This document shows positions 54,353-62,267 of a DNA stretch of 64,000 bases, one piece after another. The DNA is taken from the NCBI RefSeq assembly GCF_030269485.1, contig NZ_BSTL01000032.1, positions 39,983-103,982 on the forward strand, read 5' to 3'. Position 1 is the first letter of the stretch. Each line of letters opens with the position of its first letter. Origin of the DNA: Actinoplanes sp. NBRC 103695. Its GTDB lineage: Bacteria > Actinomycetota > Actinomycetes > Mycobacteriales > Micromonosporaceae. The notes under the pieces were generated by a model that had not been told where the DNA came from, ran no database searches, and was given only the letters and a program-made list of their open reading frames with translations. A program made the translations under genes and the position numbers.

Positions 54353-55039
54353 TCAGCGGGCCTCGAGGTGCACGAGGCAGCCCGGCGCCACCCCGTGCAG
54401 AGCGGCCATCGCCTCGCCGCTAACGCCCATCCCGCCGCCGGCGATCGGCGAACCTATGGGGCTTGATCCGGTATGGATGGTGAGCAGACCTGCCTCACGG
54501 TCGTGCAGGTGCATGGCCAGACGCAGCACAATTGGTGGTCTTGCCGGCCCGCGACGGACGCTCGCCAAGACGAAGGTCCGTCCGGCGGGGTACGGATCTC
54601 GCTCGGCATCCAGGTCGGCCGGCCAGGCCCCTACGAGCTGCTCAGCACGTAGCAGGCTGAGCATCCCGGCACGCAGCGCCACGTGGATGCGGTAGTGGCT
54701 GCGGGCGGTGGTGACTCGGCTGGCGTCGAGCCAGCCGGTGGCCCCGTTCGGGCGCGTCGGAAGCAGGACCCGCACCCAGCCTGGTTCCCGCTCGATGACC
54801 GGCAGCCATGCTTCGCTGCCAGCCCAGACAGGCCGGATACGCGCAATGGGACTTCCTCCGACCGCGTCGAAGACCACGAGTGTGACACGGGGATGAACCG
54901 TGTAACCGGTGCCGGGTTGATGCTGACAGTCATCGCGGGGCGCACCAATCAGTTCGGCCTGGCCTGTCAGCTCGACGAGTTCTTGCATCGCCGCCGTCCG
55001 CAGAAATGGAACCGGCACACGACTCGCGCGCCTTTTCAT
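54353..55039 (-). CDS. YkuD (L,D-transpeptidase) fold protein lacking the catalytic motif
   Basis: About 228 residues from the ATG at 55039, or 211 from 54988; neither start has a good ribosome-binding site. An N-terminal SH3-like part (EPGWVRVLLPTRPNGATGWL) precedes a YkuD-like domain (YRIHVALRAGMLSLLRAEQLVGAWP, GRTFVLASVRRGP, IHTGSSPIGSPI). Where the family has SHGCxR this protein has AGGGMG: the His, Cys and Arg are all missing. Cross-linking by the usual mechanism is therefore impossible. A binding or carrier role beside the AsnB-like protein is inferred. First gene of the operon. Confidence 0.7.
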   Translation of the reverse strand: MKRRASRVPVPFLRTAAMQELVELTGQAELIGAPRDDCQHQPGTGYTVHPRVTLVVFDAVGGSPIARIRPVWAGSEAWLPVIEREPGWVRVLLPTRPNGATGWLDASRVTTARSHYRIHVALRAGMLSLLRAEQLVGAWPADLDAERDPYPAGRTFVLASVRRGPARPPIVLRLAMHLHDREAGLLTIHTGSSPIGSPIAGGGMGVSGEAMAALHGVAPGCLVHLEAR

Positions 55040-55232
55040 AGGACACGGAACGGATTCGCAACGGCCGGTCGCTGACAGAGAGGCCCGAAGTCTGCCGACT
55101 CGTGGCGGTACCGAGCAGCCCTGACAACCTGCGCTTCCCACTGAGGGCGGCCATGGCGAGGATGATCTCGGTGGCGGCGAGTTCGTCGTTGCTTATAGCT
55201 TCGGCTGGGTATCCCGATAAGCTCGTGGTCAC
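54930..55232 (-). CDS. Possible small peptide upstream of the YkuD-like gene
   Basis: 100 residues, GTG start with GGAGG eleven nt upstream. The N-terminal half (SNDELAATEIILAMAALSG) is an amphipathic helix. The C-terminal half overlaps the start of the YkuD-like gene in another frame. It is the only candidate peptide near the AsnB-like gene, but lacks a lasso leader motif. Low support. Confidence 0.3.
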   Translation of the reverse strand: MTTSLSGYPAEAISNDELAATEIILAMAALSGKRRLSGLLGTATSRQTSGLSVSDRPLRIRSVSYEKARESCAGSISADGGDARTRRADRPGRTDWCAPR

Positions 55233-55842
55233 GCTCCCTCGCGCCTCCGGGTCGGCGGCCTGCAGAAGGTTGTCCCTGACGTGGGTACGGCCGGAGGCTG
55301 CCGCTGCCGGTCGCGACGATCGGTGCAGCGGTCAGAAAACATGCCAGGAGATGGCGCAGGCGCATGGTCGAGAGACCTTTCTCGTGAACAGCAGGGAAGA
55401 CCTAGCGGAACCTGCTTTTCGTCACGCATGGACCGCGCCCTCGAGCTTCCGCGCACCGGCAGGCGACGATGAGCAAGCGCCGAGCGACGGCCACACGGCG
55501 ATGTTGTCGGGACAGATTGGCCAGCGCTGAGACATTTGCGTCGAAGCTGGTCCCTCGGCGCCTCGCGCGGGCGGTTGCCCATATCCAGATCGGGGGTGAG
55601 CCGCGGCCTGAAAGACTCGGCTCTTGAGACGTACGAACGTTTGTCACGAGTTCGACCTTCGGCGACGTCGCCCGCTCGGGGTAGCTAACCGGGGCTGTCC
55701 GGGGCTGTCCTTCTAGCGAATTTGACGCACCCAGCTGACAGCCGGAGGTAACGATCAAGAGAGTGTGGGTTGACACAGACGGCTGAGGCCGGAGCCCACT
55801 GGCGGCGTAACCGCTTGAGCCGCTTCGTTCCGGCACGCTCGG
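55233..55842. other. Intergenic region without a supported gene
   Basis: 610 nt between the small ORF and the XRE gene. A minus-strand frame beginning MRLRHLLACFLTAAPIVA near 55365 has a signal-peptide-like start but then becomes Arg-rich and overlaps the other small frame. It may be a decayed secreted protein. I see no repeat or hairpin of note. Confidence 0.4.
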
Positions 55843-56139
55843 CTAAAAGACGAAGTCTTGGTCGACGGGCAAACCAAGGCCGGCGACGTCAATGTCCAGC
55901 GCCGCGGCGATCAGATGTAAGCTGTACTGATTTGGGTGCTTGCGATCGTTCTCCCACTTGCTAATCATGATAAGCAATGAATGCAGCGTCGCAGTCCCTC
56001 GATGTTCGGCACCGACTTCGCGCATGCGATACGCCAGCTGCAGCTGCGACCACTGCTTAGATAGTCGAGCGCGGCGCAGCCGACGGCCGTAGGTCAGTGA
56101 CTCCTCTGAGTCGTTGACTGTCGTCCCAGCCTCGGCCAT
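55843..56139 (-). CDS. XRE-family HTH regulator, paralogue 1
   Basis: 98 residues from the ATG at 56139, or 138 from 56259. The start is chosen by analogy with the paralogue at 57992. The HTH (RRLRRARLSKQWSQLQLAYRM) is followed by an insertion, then ISKWENDRKHPNQYSLHLIAAALDI. A short C-terminal tail reads GLGLPVDQD. This arrangement is shared with the paralogue (57992-58333). The two probably regulate the surrounding accessory genes. Confidence 0.7.
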   Translation of the reverse strand: MAEAGTTVNDSEESLTYGRRLRRARLSKQWSQLQLAYRMREVGAEHRGTATLHSLLIMISKWENDRKHPNQYSLHLIAAALDIDVAGLGLPVDQDFVF

Positions 56140-56498
56140 TCCCGCTGCTGCTTCCTCTTCCCTCTCCGACTCCGAACGTGAGCCGTTGGGGCTGAGCGCC
56201 GCGCCGGTCGCGTGCGTGGTGGCCGGATTGTCGCAGATGCCAAACACATCGTCCCCCATGGCGAAGTTCGTGGCCCTCCATGCAGTATTTTGTTCGCCGC
56301 AAATGCCTCAATGCCGTCGTAGACCCTCGTGCTGCGCCTGCCGCCTGCATCATCAGCACGAGCACTCGCGCCTGCGGTCGCATTGGAAATCCCGCTTTTG
56401 GCTGTCAGCGCCAACACCGAAGGCGGCGCTCATCTGAGCGGTCATGAGATGCGCGTCGGGCAGATTGCGGTGGTAGTGCACCCACCTGACGATGCCCA

Positions 56499-57167
56499 TC
56501 AGCACACCGTCCGGACCGGGCGAGCCGGCATGGTGCTACCGCACCTCGCAGGGGACGACGGGCGGTTCAAAAGCAACAGTTCTTGGCCGCCGGGCAGCCG
56601 GCACGGGGGTATTAGCTCGTACCCTGCTGCGGTCAGCACCTTCACCTGTTCGGCATTGGTGGCCGCGGTGAACGCAGGAATGCCTGCTCGGTCGAGACTA
56701 TGGTGACGGTAGTCCAGCAAACTTGCTGCTGCGTCGCCGCTGGCGGCCAGCACCGCCAGCCGTACATGGCCACCGAGTGGGCTACAGCGGTCCAGCAACT
56801 GCTGGTACTCCAGCAGTTGCTGGACGCGTATCGGCCACAAGCGGCGGTCAGGCGCGAGGTAGTGCGGCAAGGCCAGCGATGGCTGGGTCTTGTCTAGCCA
56901 GATCGCGGCGGCGCCCCGGTCCTTGGTCCAGTCGGCGTACCCGTTGCCCAAGGCCTGCTCGATGAGCAAGGAGTACCAGGCCATGAGCACCATCGAGCGG
57001 TTCTCGACTTCGGGAACTAGCCAGGCCGCCGCTGCGGTGTCCCACGTGTAGGCGGTCGCCAGCCCGGCAAGGTGGCTGATGTCTTTCCTGCCTGTAGCCA
57101 TTACGGTCGTTTCGGCCGGCATCTGCGCGCTCCTGACTCGATCAACAGGTGTGAAAGTGGAGGTCAC
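56499..57167 (-). CDS. GNAT-like acetyltransferase
   Basis: 222 residues; the GTG at 57167 has AGGAGG five nt upstream. The C-terminal half reads LAVLAASGDAAASLLDY, then IPAFTAATNAEQVKVLTAAGYELI, the usual end of a GNAT fold (N-A-x-V-x-x-L-x-x-x-G-Y/F). The N-terminal half is helical. QQLLEYQQLLD encodes a perfect 14-bp inverted repeat at 56792-56823. It overlaps the upstream peptide gene by 26 nt. Substrate unknown. Confidence 0.7.
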   Translation of the reverse strand: MTSTFTPVDRVRSAQMPAETTVMATGRKDISHLAGLATAYTWDTAAAAWLVPEVENRSMVLMAWYSLLIEQALGNGYADWTKDRGAAAIWLDKTQPSLALPHYLAPDRRLWPIRVQQLLEYQQLLDRCSPLGGHVRLAVLAASGDAAASLLDYRHHSLDRAGIPAFTAATNAEQVKVLTAAGYELIPPCRLPGGQELLLLNRPSSPARCGSTMPARPVRTVC

Positions 57168-57492
57168 ATGCACCTCCTAGCCAGTGCGAAAGATCACCGG
57201 CCGGTGCAGGTCCGTTGCTCGGCGCGACATCCCAGTTCGGCCTCTGCAACGGATAGGGCATGCCGCCAACTCCGATGGAATCGTGGCCGGCCGGGTACTG
57301 ATCGGCGAAACGCCACGATGGTGCGCTCTCGATGAAAGCGCCGTGACCTTCACGGCCTCCGAGAGGTCCGGCCGCACTGCCGGCAATCGACGCGCCACAT
57401 CTCCTAACGGGGCTGGCCCAAGTCGCCGTCAAAATCGCTGTAGCAATCAGAGGCGTGACGGCGGACAGCATGATCGGCAGCCTATTACTCAA
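57142..57492 (-). CDS. Small putative secreted peptide
   Basis: 116 residues. The TTG at 57492 has AAGGAG seven nt upstream. The signal-like stretch PIMLSAVTPLIATAILTATWASP is followed by a polar, Gly/Pro-rich chain ending CDLHFHTC. The 3' end overlaps the GNAT gene start, so the two are coupled. No homologue recognised; the C-terminal Cys/His motif could bind metal. Confidence 0.45.
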   Translation of the reverse strand: MSNRLPIMLSAVTPLIATAILTATWASPVRRCGASIAGSAAGPLGGREGHGAFIESAPSWRFADQYPAGHDSIGVGGMPYPLQRPNWDVAPSNGPAPAGDLSHWLGGACDLHFHTC

Positions 57493-57882
57493 CAAAGCTC
57501 TCCTTATCCAACTCCGATGCATAAGACTGAAATGGCGTGGGACCGCGAAAACGGGCATGCTGAATCGACCGAAGGAGCGGCAAACCGGCGCGCATTCGCA
57601 GTGCTGCGGGCCGCAGGTTACGGCTCGGCGAACATTACATGCGACCAGGCTCCGCGACGCGCGGAATAGTCGCAGTTTGGTTCATGGTGCTGGGGCGCGA
57701 TCAGCGCCCCGGATGTCGCCAAGCGCGAAACCGATGGGCTGAGGTTCTCCCTAGTCCAGGCGGGCAGTCATGACTTCGGGCGCAGCGGTAAATGCGCAAG
57801 CACCTGCACAAGAAGGCGATCTCTCATGTGGTCGATTCTGAGACCCAATCGCTCTCGACGGAAGAGATTTCACCGAGAAGCC
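57493..57882. other. Intergenic region without a strongly supported gene
   Basis: A plus-strand frame of 67 codons (57792-57995, beginning MRKHLHKKAIS) is less GC-rich and Lys/Glu-rich but has no ribosome-binding site. Nothing else is seen. Confidence 0.35.
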
Positions 57883-57986
57883 CTGGACACGTCTGGACAA
57901 AGGAAGGCGAATTTACAATCAGGCGCAAGCTCGGCAGTATGCGCGTGACCAGCCAGGACTTGGACGCATTGTCCAGACGTGTTCAG
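57883..57986. repeat. 18-bp inverted repeat flanking 68 nt
   Basis: CTGGACACGTCTGGACAA (57883-57900) is the reverse complement of 57969-57986 apart from one mismatch. It is 104 nt in all, MITE-like in layout, without an evident target-site duplication. It lies just after the stop of an XRE gene on the minus strand. Confidence 0.5.
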
Positions 57987-57991
57987 GACAC

Positions 57992-58333
57992 CTAACGGCG
58001 CCGAGCACCGCGTCGCCTCTGCGCCTCAAGCCGGTAGTAGCGTTGGACAGGCAGGCCCAGGTCGGACACGTCGACTCTCAAAGCCTTGGCAAGGATGCGC
58101 CGGTTGTACTCGTCCGGGAGGACCTTGTTGCGCTCCCATCGACTGGTGTACGTGGCGAACGTTGACTGGTCCGTTCGGTCCCGGTACTGAGCGTCGATTC
58201 TTTTCATCCGCCGGGCAAGCACCGCTTGGGACCAGCCCAGGTGTGCGCGACGACGACGGATACGGTCGCCGACGGTGAGCGACCCGTCGTCGCTGGGCGT
58301 GTCCGCGTCAGCGGACACCGAGGTGACGTGCAT
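57992..58333 (-). CDS. XRE-family HTH regulator, paralogue 2
   Basis: 113 residues from the ATG at 58333 (AAGGAG eight nt upstream). The HTH (DRIRRRRAHLGWSQAVLARRM) is followed by an insertion (KRIDAQYRDRTDQSTFATY), then TSRWERNKVLPDEYNRRILAKAL and LGLPVQRYY. The layout is the same as at 55843: split HTH region, WE-x-x-x-K-x-P-x-x-Y motif, and LGLPV tail. Probable local regulator. Confidence 0.75.
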   Translation of the reverse strand: MHVTSVSADADTPSDDGSLTVGDRIRRRRAHLGWSQAVLARRMKRIDAQYRDRTDQSTFATYTSRWERNKVLPDEYNRRILAKALRVDVSDLGLPVQRYYRLEAQRRRGARRR

Positions 58334-58540
58334 GTCGATTACTCCTTGGTCGGGCGATACCGAGGGCTTTCGATCGGGAAGACGACAGTCCGCCGCCCTC
58401 GATCTGAGGGTCGGACTAGACAACGCGCCGCTCCTCAGCGACTGCTGCGGGGTGCGCGCCATAGAGCGGGAAGACTCGTGCCTTACGGACCACGCAGCAG
58501 ATGCGAGAAAGCGTCAGCACCTACGATCCGCCAAGTGCGA

Positions 58541-58560
58541 TACATCACTCACGTGATGTA
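58541..58560. promoter_or_regulatory. Palindromic operator-like site
   Basis: TACATCAC-TCAC-GTGATGTA, a perfect 8-bp inverted repeat with a 4-nt spacer, 208 nt upstream of the XRE start. The dyad size suits an XRE or GntR-type dimer. Confidence 0.45.
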
Positions 58561-58890
58561 GAGCCGCGAAGACGGCACGGGTTCTCGCATCCAGGGCATG
58601 CTCCCGGCGAGCCTTCCAGCGATATGCCCCCCTTCGTAGGCCCGAAGTTGGGGCCCCCTCACGCCGGCCCCCGGCGTAGGTGGAACGGCAAAGTCACATC
58701 GACAGACCCCTCTGCCGACGCGTCGGCCGACCCAACCTCCGCGAGGACCAACTGTCGGTTGTTCCACACCGTCGACCGCAAACTGTGATCGATCGACGAC
58801 CGCGCCAGCATAGATTGATCAACGCCATAGTCAAAGGACTTCCGAACAGGAAAAACCCTGGCGATAGTGAACGTTCTTTCGCTGGTGCAC

Positions 58891-58902
58891 ATGCACGTGC
58901 AT
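58891..58902. promoter_or_regulatory. Palindromic operator-like site
   Basis: ATGCACGTGCAT, a perfect 12-bp palindrome nested in overlapping TGCA repeats, about 130 nt upstream of the HTH gene at 59029. Confidence 0.4.
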
Positions 58903-59028
58903 ATGGTCGTGTACGGGTCAGACCTTGACGAGACGTCAACTCGTGGTTGATGCTGGCTCCACTGTGGCCAACTGTCAGTGACGCCTCGGGGGCGTTGGCC
59001 ACTCTGATCGTGAAGGTGGGAGACTTCG

Positions 59029-59481
59029 TTGTCGCCGGGATACGAGTGGGAGCGCCGACTCTCCGAACGCCTGCAGCACCTCTATAACGAGGTGCCTGGA
59101 ATCTCGGATCGATGGGTGGCGGACGGCCTCGCTGAGCTGGGTATCGACATCACCCCCCAATACGTCCAGCAACTGCGGACGGGAACCAAAACGAAGCCGT
59201 CGCTCGACATCGTTCATGGCTTGGGTAAGGTCTTCGGGCTTTCAACTTCTTACTTCACCGACGACGACGCACAGGCCCAGCGCATCCAGGACCAGATCGC
59301 TTTCGTCATCGCGATGAGAGACGGCGGCGTGCGCCAGTTGGCGCTCCGGGCATCGGAGCTTGACCCGGAAGCTCGGCAGTGGGTGATGGAGACGGTCGAG
59401 AGAGAGCTGCGGCTGCGCCGAGAGGGCAACCCTCCAAAGGCCGGACCGAAGCGGGGCCAACCGCGGCGAGGTCAACAGTAA
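59029..59481 (+). CDS. HTH regulator of the ImmA/MAB_1171c cluster
   Basis: 150 residues, TTG start with GGGAG at 59018-59022. The N-terminal HTH reads ISDRWVADGLAELGIDITPQYVQQLRTGTK, then LGKVFGLSTSYFTDDD. The C-terminus is charged and helical. This XRE-type protein is often encoded before ImmA/IrrE metalloprotease genes; the peptidase may inactivate it under stress. Operonic with the next two genes. Confidence 0.8.
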   Translation: MSPGYEWERRLSERLQHLYNEVPGISDRWVADGLAELGIDITPQYVQQLRTGTKTKPSLDIVHGLGKVFGLSTSYFTDDDAQAQRIQDQIAFVIAMRDGGVRQLALRASELDPEARQWVMETVERELRLRREGNPPKAGPKRGQPRRGQQ

Positions 59482-59626
59482 CGACGGTCATGCACCCATT
59501 CGTAGACGGGTCGGGCCCGCGGACCGGAGAGACGGGGTAATACCTAGTGAGTTCCAGAGGCCCGAAAGCCGGCTCATTCCGTCCCCAATTGCTGCGCCGG
59601 TGCGCTAATCAGGGAGGTTGGGGCAG

Positions 59627-60139
59627 GTGAGGGCTAAGAACGCCATGCTGGATCGGTGCGTACAGATCGTCTCCGCCGCGCCCATTCCACAGCCGTTCAG
59701 TTTGGAGGCGCTTCGCCACAACGTTGCTGCGCAACGTGGGCGCCCGCTTACCTTCCATTCGCTACCTCAGCCAACCGCACCGGAATTTCCCAGCGGCATG
59801 TGGCTCGGAACCGGAACTGCCGACCACGTATTTTACGACGGCCAAACAACTGACCTCCATATTCGGCACATTATCTTCCACGAGCTCGGGCACATATTCT
59901 TCGATCACAATGCCGCCGGGCTGGCCGACAATGACCTTTTGTACGGCGCTGCCGACATGCTAGATCCTACTCTTATTCGGCGGCTGCTTGGCCGCATCCG
60001 TTATTCGACCGTAGAAGAGCAGGAAGCCGAGCTGGTCGCCACTCTTATGGATGAAGCAGTCGAGTCGCTGTCGCGTGGGTCGCGATCGGGAAAACTACCG
60101 CGTCTGGCCCTTTCTCTCGGCTATCAAGGCGAACGTTAA
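59627..60139 (+). CDS. ImmA/IrrE-like zinc metalloprotease
   Basis: 170 residues from the GTG at 59627 (AGGGAGG at 59611-59617). IIFHELGHIFFDH is the HEXXH zinc site, and EEQEAELVATLMDEA supplies the third ligand (Glu) as in ImmA/IrrE. Known members cleave partner HTH repressors, so the protein encoded at 59029 is the likely substrate. Lower GC than the conjugation operon. Confidence 0.85.
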   Translation: MRAKNAMLDRCVQIVSAAPIPQPFSLEALRHNVAAQRGRPLTFHSLPQPTAPEFPSGMWLGTGTADHVFYDGQTTDLHIRHIIFHELGHIFFDHNAAGLADNDLLYGAADMLDPTLIRRLLGRIRYSTVEEQEAELVATLMDEAVESLSRGSRSGKLPRLALSLGYQGER

Positions 60140-60151
60140 GGAAAATTTGCC

Positions 60152-61270
60152 ATGGAGCTTGTGAAGACAGCAGGACTAATCAGTCTGTGGCTTGTCGTCG
60201 GGCTGCTCACTCCCATCGCTATTCGTGATCGTGAACGTCGCCTATTGTGGTTGATGCTCGTCTTAGTAGCCGCCGAGTCGACGCTGTACCGATCAGACGT
60301 GCAGGATCCCCTCTATTCAGCACTGAACGGCCATGTTGTGTTCCTCGGCGTTCACATCATCAGTCTCATTGAAGCAGTCATCGTGCTCGATCTCCTGATA
60401 GCCATCACGAACCGACCACGCTTCCGCTTCCTAGCCGTGACAGCGGGAGCTGCGGTAGGCCTAGCGATGCTGGCTATGTACTATTTCTCAAGGCCGATCG
60501 CGCCAACGGTAAGTGTTCCGCCTGAGATCCCCATTGCGTACTGGCATACACTTTCTGTTTTCCATACCGTGGCACATCTTATCGCTATGGTCATGTGCTG
60601 GCGCGCAGCTGCTCAGGTCCGGAGAACCATGCGATTGAGCCTGATTACTCTTGGTGTCGGCATGCTGCTGATCTGCATTCCATGGGCACTCAATCTTGGA
60701 TGGCTGCTCACCGACGACACTCGCTGGCTAGACCCGATACCACCGATCGACGCGGTAACGTGCCTGTGCTTTGCTTTGGCCGCAACACCGCCGCTGGCTG
60801 TTGCAGGTCACCGCCGCATGAAGTCGCTTCGTGCCCTGCGTCGGCTGGGCCCACTGTGGATGGACCTGACTACAACAGTTCCGGACGTCGTCTTCAATTC
60901 GGCGTCGACAGGGGTGCCTATGCCGCGGCGGCAGTCATTCAACCTGCACCGGCGTCTCGTGGAGATCAGGGACGCCATGCTGACACTTCGTTCCTACATA
61001 GGACCAGACGCGCTCCCAAATATCGAGCACTACGTAAGCGACAGTGGTCTCGCCGGCGTCGAAGCCAAAGCGGCGACAACTGCGTGCTGGATCGCATTAG
61101 CCGTCGAACGCAAGAAGCATGGCGAAGAGCCTCACGCTCAAACCCATGATCTCGCCGGATTCAAAGGCGGCGACCTAGACGATGAATTGGATTACCTACT
61201 GAGGGTCGCCCGGCACTACAGATCATCACTGGTTAATTCATATCTAGACTCCGTCAAATTGAGAGCCTGA
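60152..61270 (+). CDS. MAB_1171c-like membrane protein (putative transporter)
   Basis: 372 residues, ATG with AAGGA upstream. Seven or so hydrophobic segments lie in the first 230 residues (LISLWLVVGLLTPIAI, FLGVHIISLIEAVIVLDLLIAI, FLAVTAGAAVGLAMLAMYYF and others), with a soluble C-terminal helical domain. It matches the MAB_1171c family that accompanies HTH and ImmA/IrrE genes in actinobacteria. Transport activity is not proven. Thirteen nt separate it from the protease gene. Confidence 0.8.
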   Translation: MELVKTAGLISLWLVVGLLTPIAIRDRERRLLWLMLVLVAAESTLYRSDVQDPLYSALNGHVVFLGVHIISLIEAVIVLDLLIAITNRPRFRFLAVTAGAAVGLAMLAMYYFSRPIAPTVSVPPEIPIAYWHTLSVFHTVAHLIAMVMCWRAAAQVRRTMRLSLITLGVGMLLICIPWALNLGWLLTDDTRWLDPIPPIDAVTCLCFALAATPPLAVAGHRRMKSLRALRRLGPLWMDLTTTVPDVVFNSASTGVPMPRRQSFNLHRRLVEIRDAMLTLRSYIGPDALPNIEHYVSDSGLAGVEAKAATTACWIALAVERKKHGEEPHAQTHDLAGFKGGDLDDELDYLLRVARHYRSSLVNSYLDSVKLRA

Positions 61271-61398
61271 GAAGAAGCGGCACGCACGTCTGACTATGAC
61301 TTTATTGCCTTATCTCTTCACCGTCTCTTTGGAGCCGCCAAATAGGGCATCGAACTGCCGGTGTTGGCGGAAGGCTGGATTGATCGTAAGGACGAAAC

Positions 61399-62229
61399 GT
61401 GGCTAAGCACCGTCCTACTTTGATGTTTGTGCACGCACACCCCGACGACGAAGCAAGCGGCGGTGGGGTCCTCGCCCGCTACGCCGCCGAAGGAGTCGAA
61501 ACTGTGGTCGTCACCTGTACCGACGGCCGTTGCGGTGATGGACCTGACGGAGTAAAGCCAGGCGAACCTGGTCACGATCCGCTCTCGGTCGCAGCAACGC
61601 GCCGTACCGAACTGGCCAATAGTTGCGCTATCCTAGAGGTAGCGCATCTAGAAACGCTCGGATATGCCGACTCCGGAATGATGGGCTGGACCACAAACAG
61701 CGTCCCTGGATCATTTTGGGGGACCCCGGTAGCTGAGGCCGCGCGTAGGCTCGCCGCCCTTATGCGTAGATATCTTCCTGACGTGGTTGTGACCTACGAC
61801 GAGAACGGATACTACGGACACCCCGATCACATTCAGGCGCACCGCATCACAATGGAAGCGGTCGCGGCTACCCGAATCCCTGCCAAGGTTTATTGGTCGA
61901 CGTCGCCTCATTCCAGCATTGCCGCATTCGGTGCAGTGCTACGTGAGCTCGGAGTCGATTGGGAGGAGGCTCGCTTCGACCAACATGACGGAGACCCGCC
62001 CTTCGGTCTGCCGGACGAGCAGATCAGCACCAAAATCGACGTCCGGCCGTTCGCTCGGCAGAAATTTGATGCGATGGCCGCACACAGCAGCCAGGGCGAG
62101 AACGCAGAACTGCTCCGTATGGGCAATGAGCGGTTCACTGACCTGATGGGGATTGAGTATTTCCTGCGGGTGTACGACCGAACTGGAGCGGAACTCCCTG
62201 AGACAGATCTACTTGCTGGACTGCGCTGA
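61399..62229 (+). CDS. PIG-L family deacetylase (MshB-like)
   Basis: 276 residues, GTG start with AAGGA upstream. AHPDDEASGGG gives the zinc ligands, and YDENGYYGHPDHIQAH gives the catalytic Asp/His set. YADSGMMGW and SFWGTPVAEAARRL match MshB-type GlcNAc-inositol deacetylases of mycothiol synthesis more than Mca. Whether it makes mycothiol or deacetylates another sugar is open. It ends 38 nt before the insertion sequence. Confidence 0.85.
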   Translation: MAKHRPTLMFVHAHPDDEASGGGVLARYAAEGVETVVVTCTDGRCGDGPDGVKPGEPGHDPLSVAATRRTELANSCAILEVAHLETLGYADSGMMGWTTNSVPGSFWGTPVAEAARRLAALMRRYLPDVVVTYDENGYYGHPDHIQAHRITMEAVAATRIPAKVYWSTSPHSSIAAFGAVLRELGVDWEEARFDQHDGDPPFGLPDEQISTKIDVRPFARQKFDAMAAHSSQGENAELLRMGNERFTDLMGIEYFLRVYDRTGAELPETDLLAGLR

Positions 62230-62267
62230 ATCCCTCGCCGAATAGTCAGAGCTAATGACGATGTTTA

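Larger units (their letters stand above)
58334..59028. other. Divergent regulatory region
   Basis: 695 nt between an XRE gene (minus) and an HTH gene (plus). No supported gene. It holds two palindromes (58541-58560 and 58891-58902) that look like regulator sites. Confidence 0.5.

Noticed and set aside
57184..57669. 161-codon plus-strand frame opposite the peptide gene
   Set aside because: The opposite strand has a stronger start signal and a signal-peptide-like sequence.
58694..59002. 102-codon minus-strand frame in the divergent region
   Set aside because: No ribosome-binding site; Arg-rich shadow composition; would bury the operator-like palindromes.
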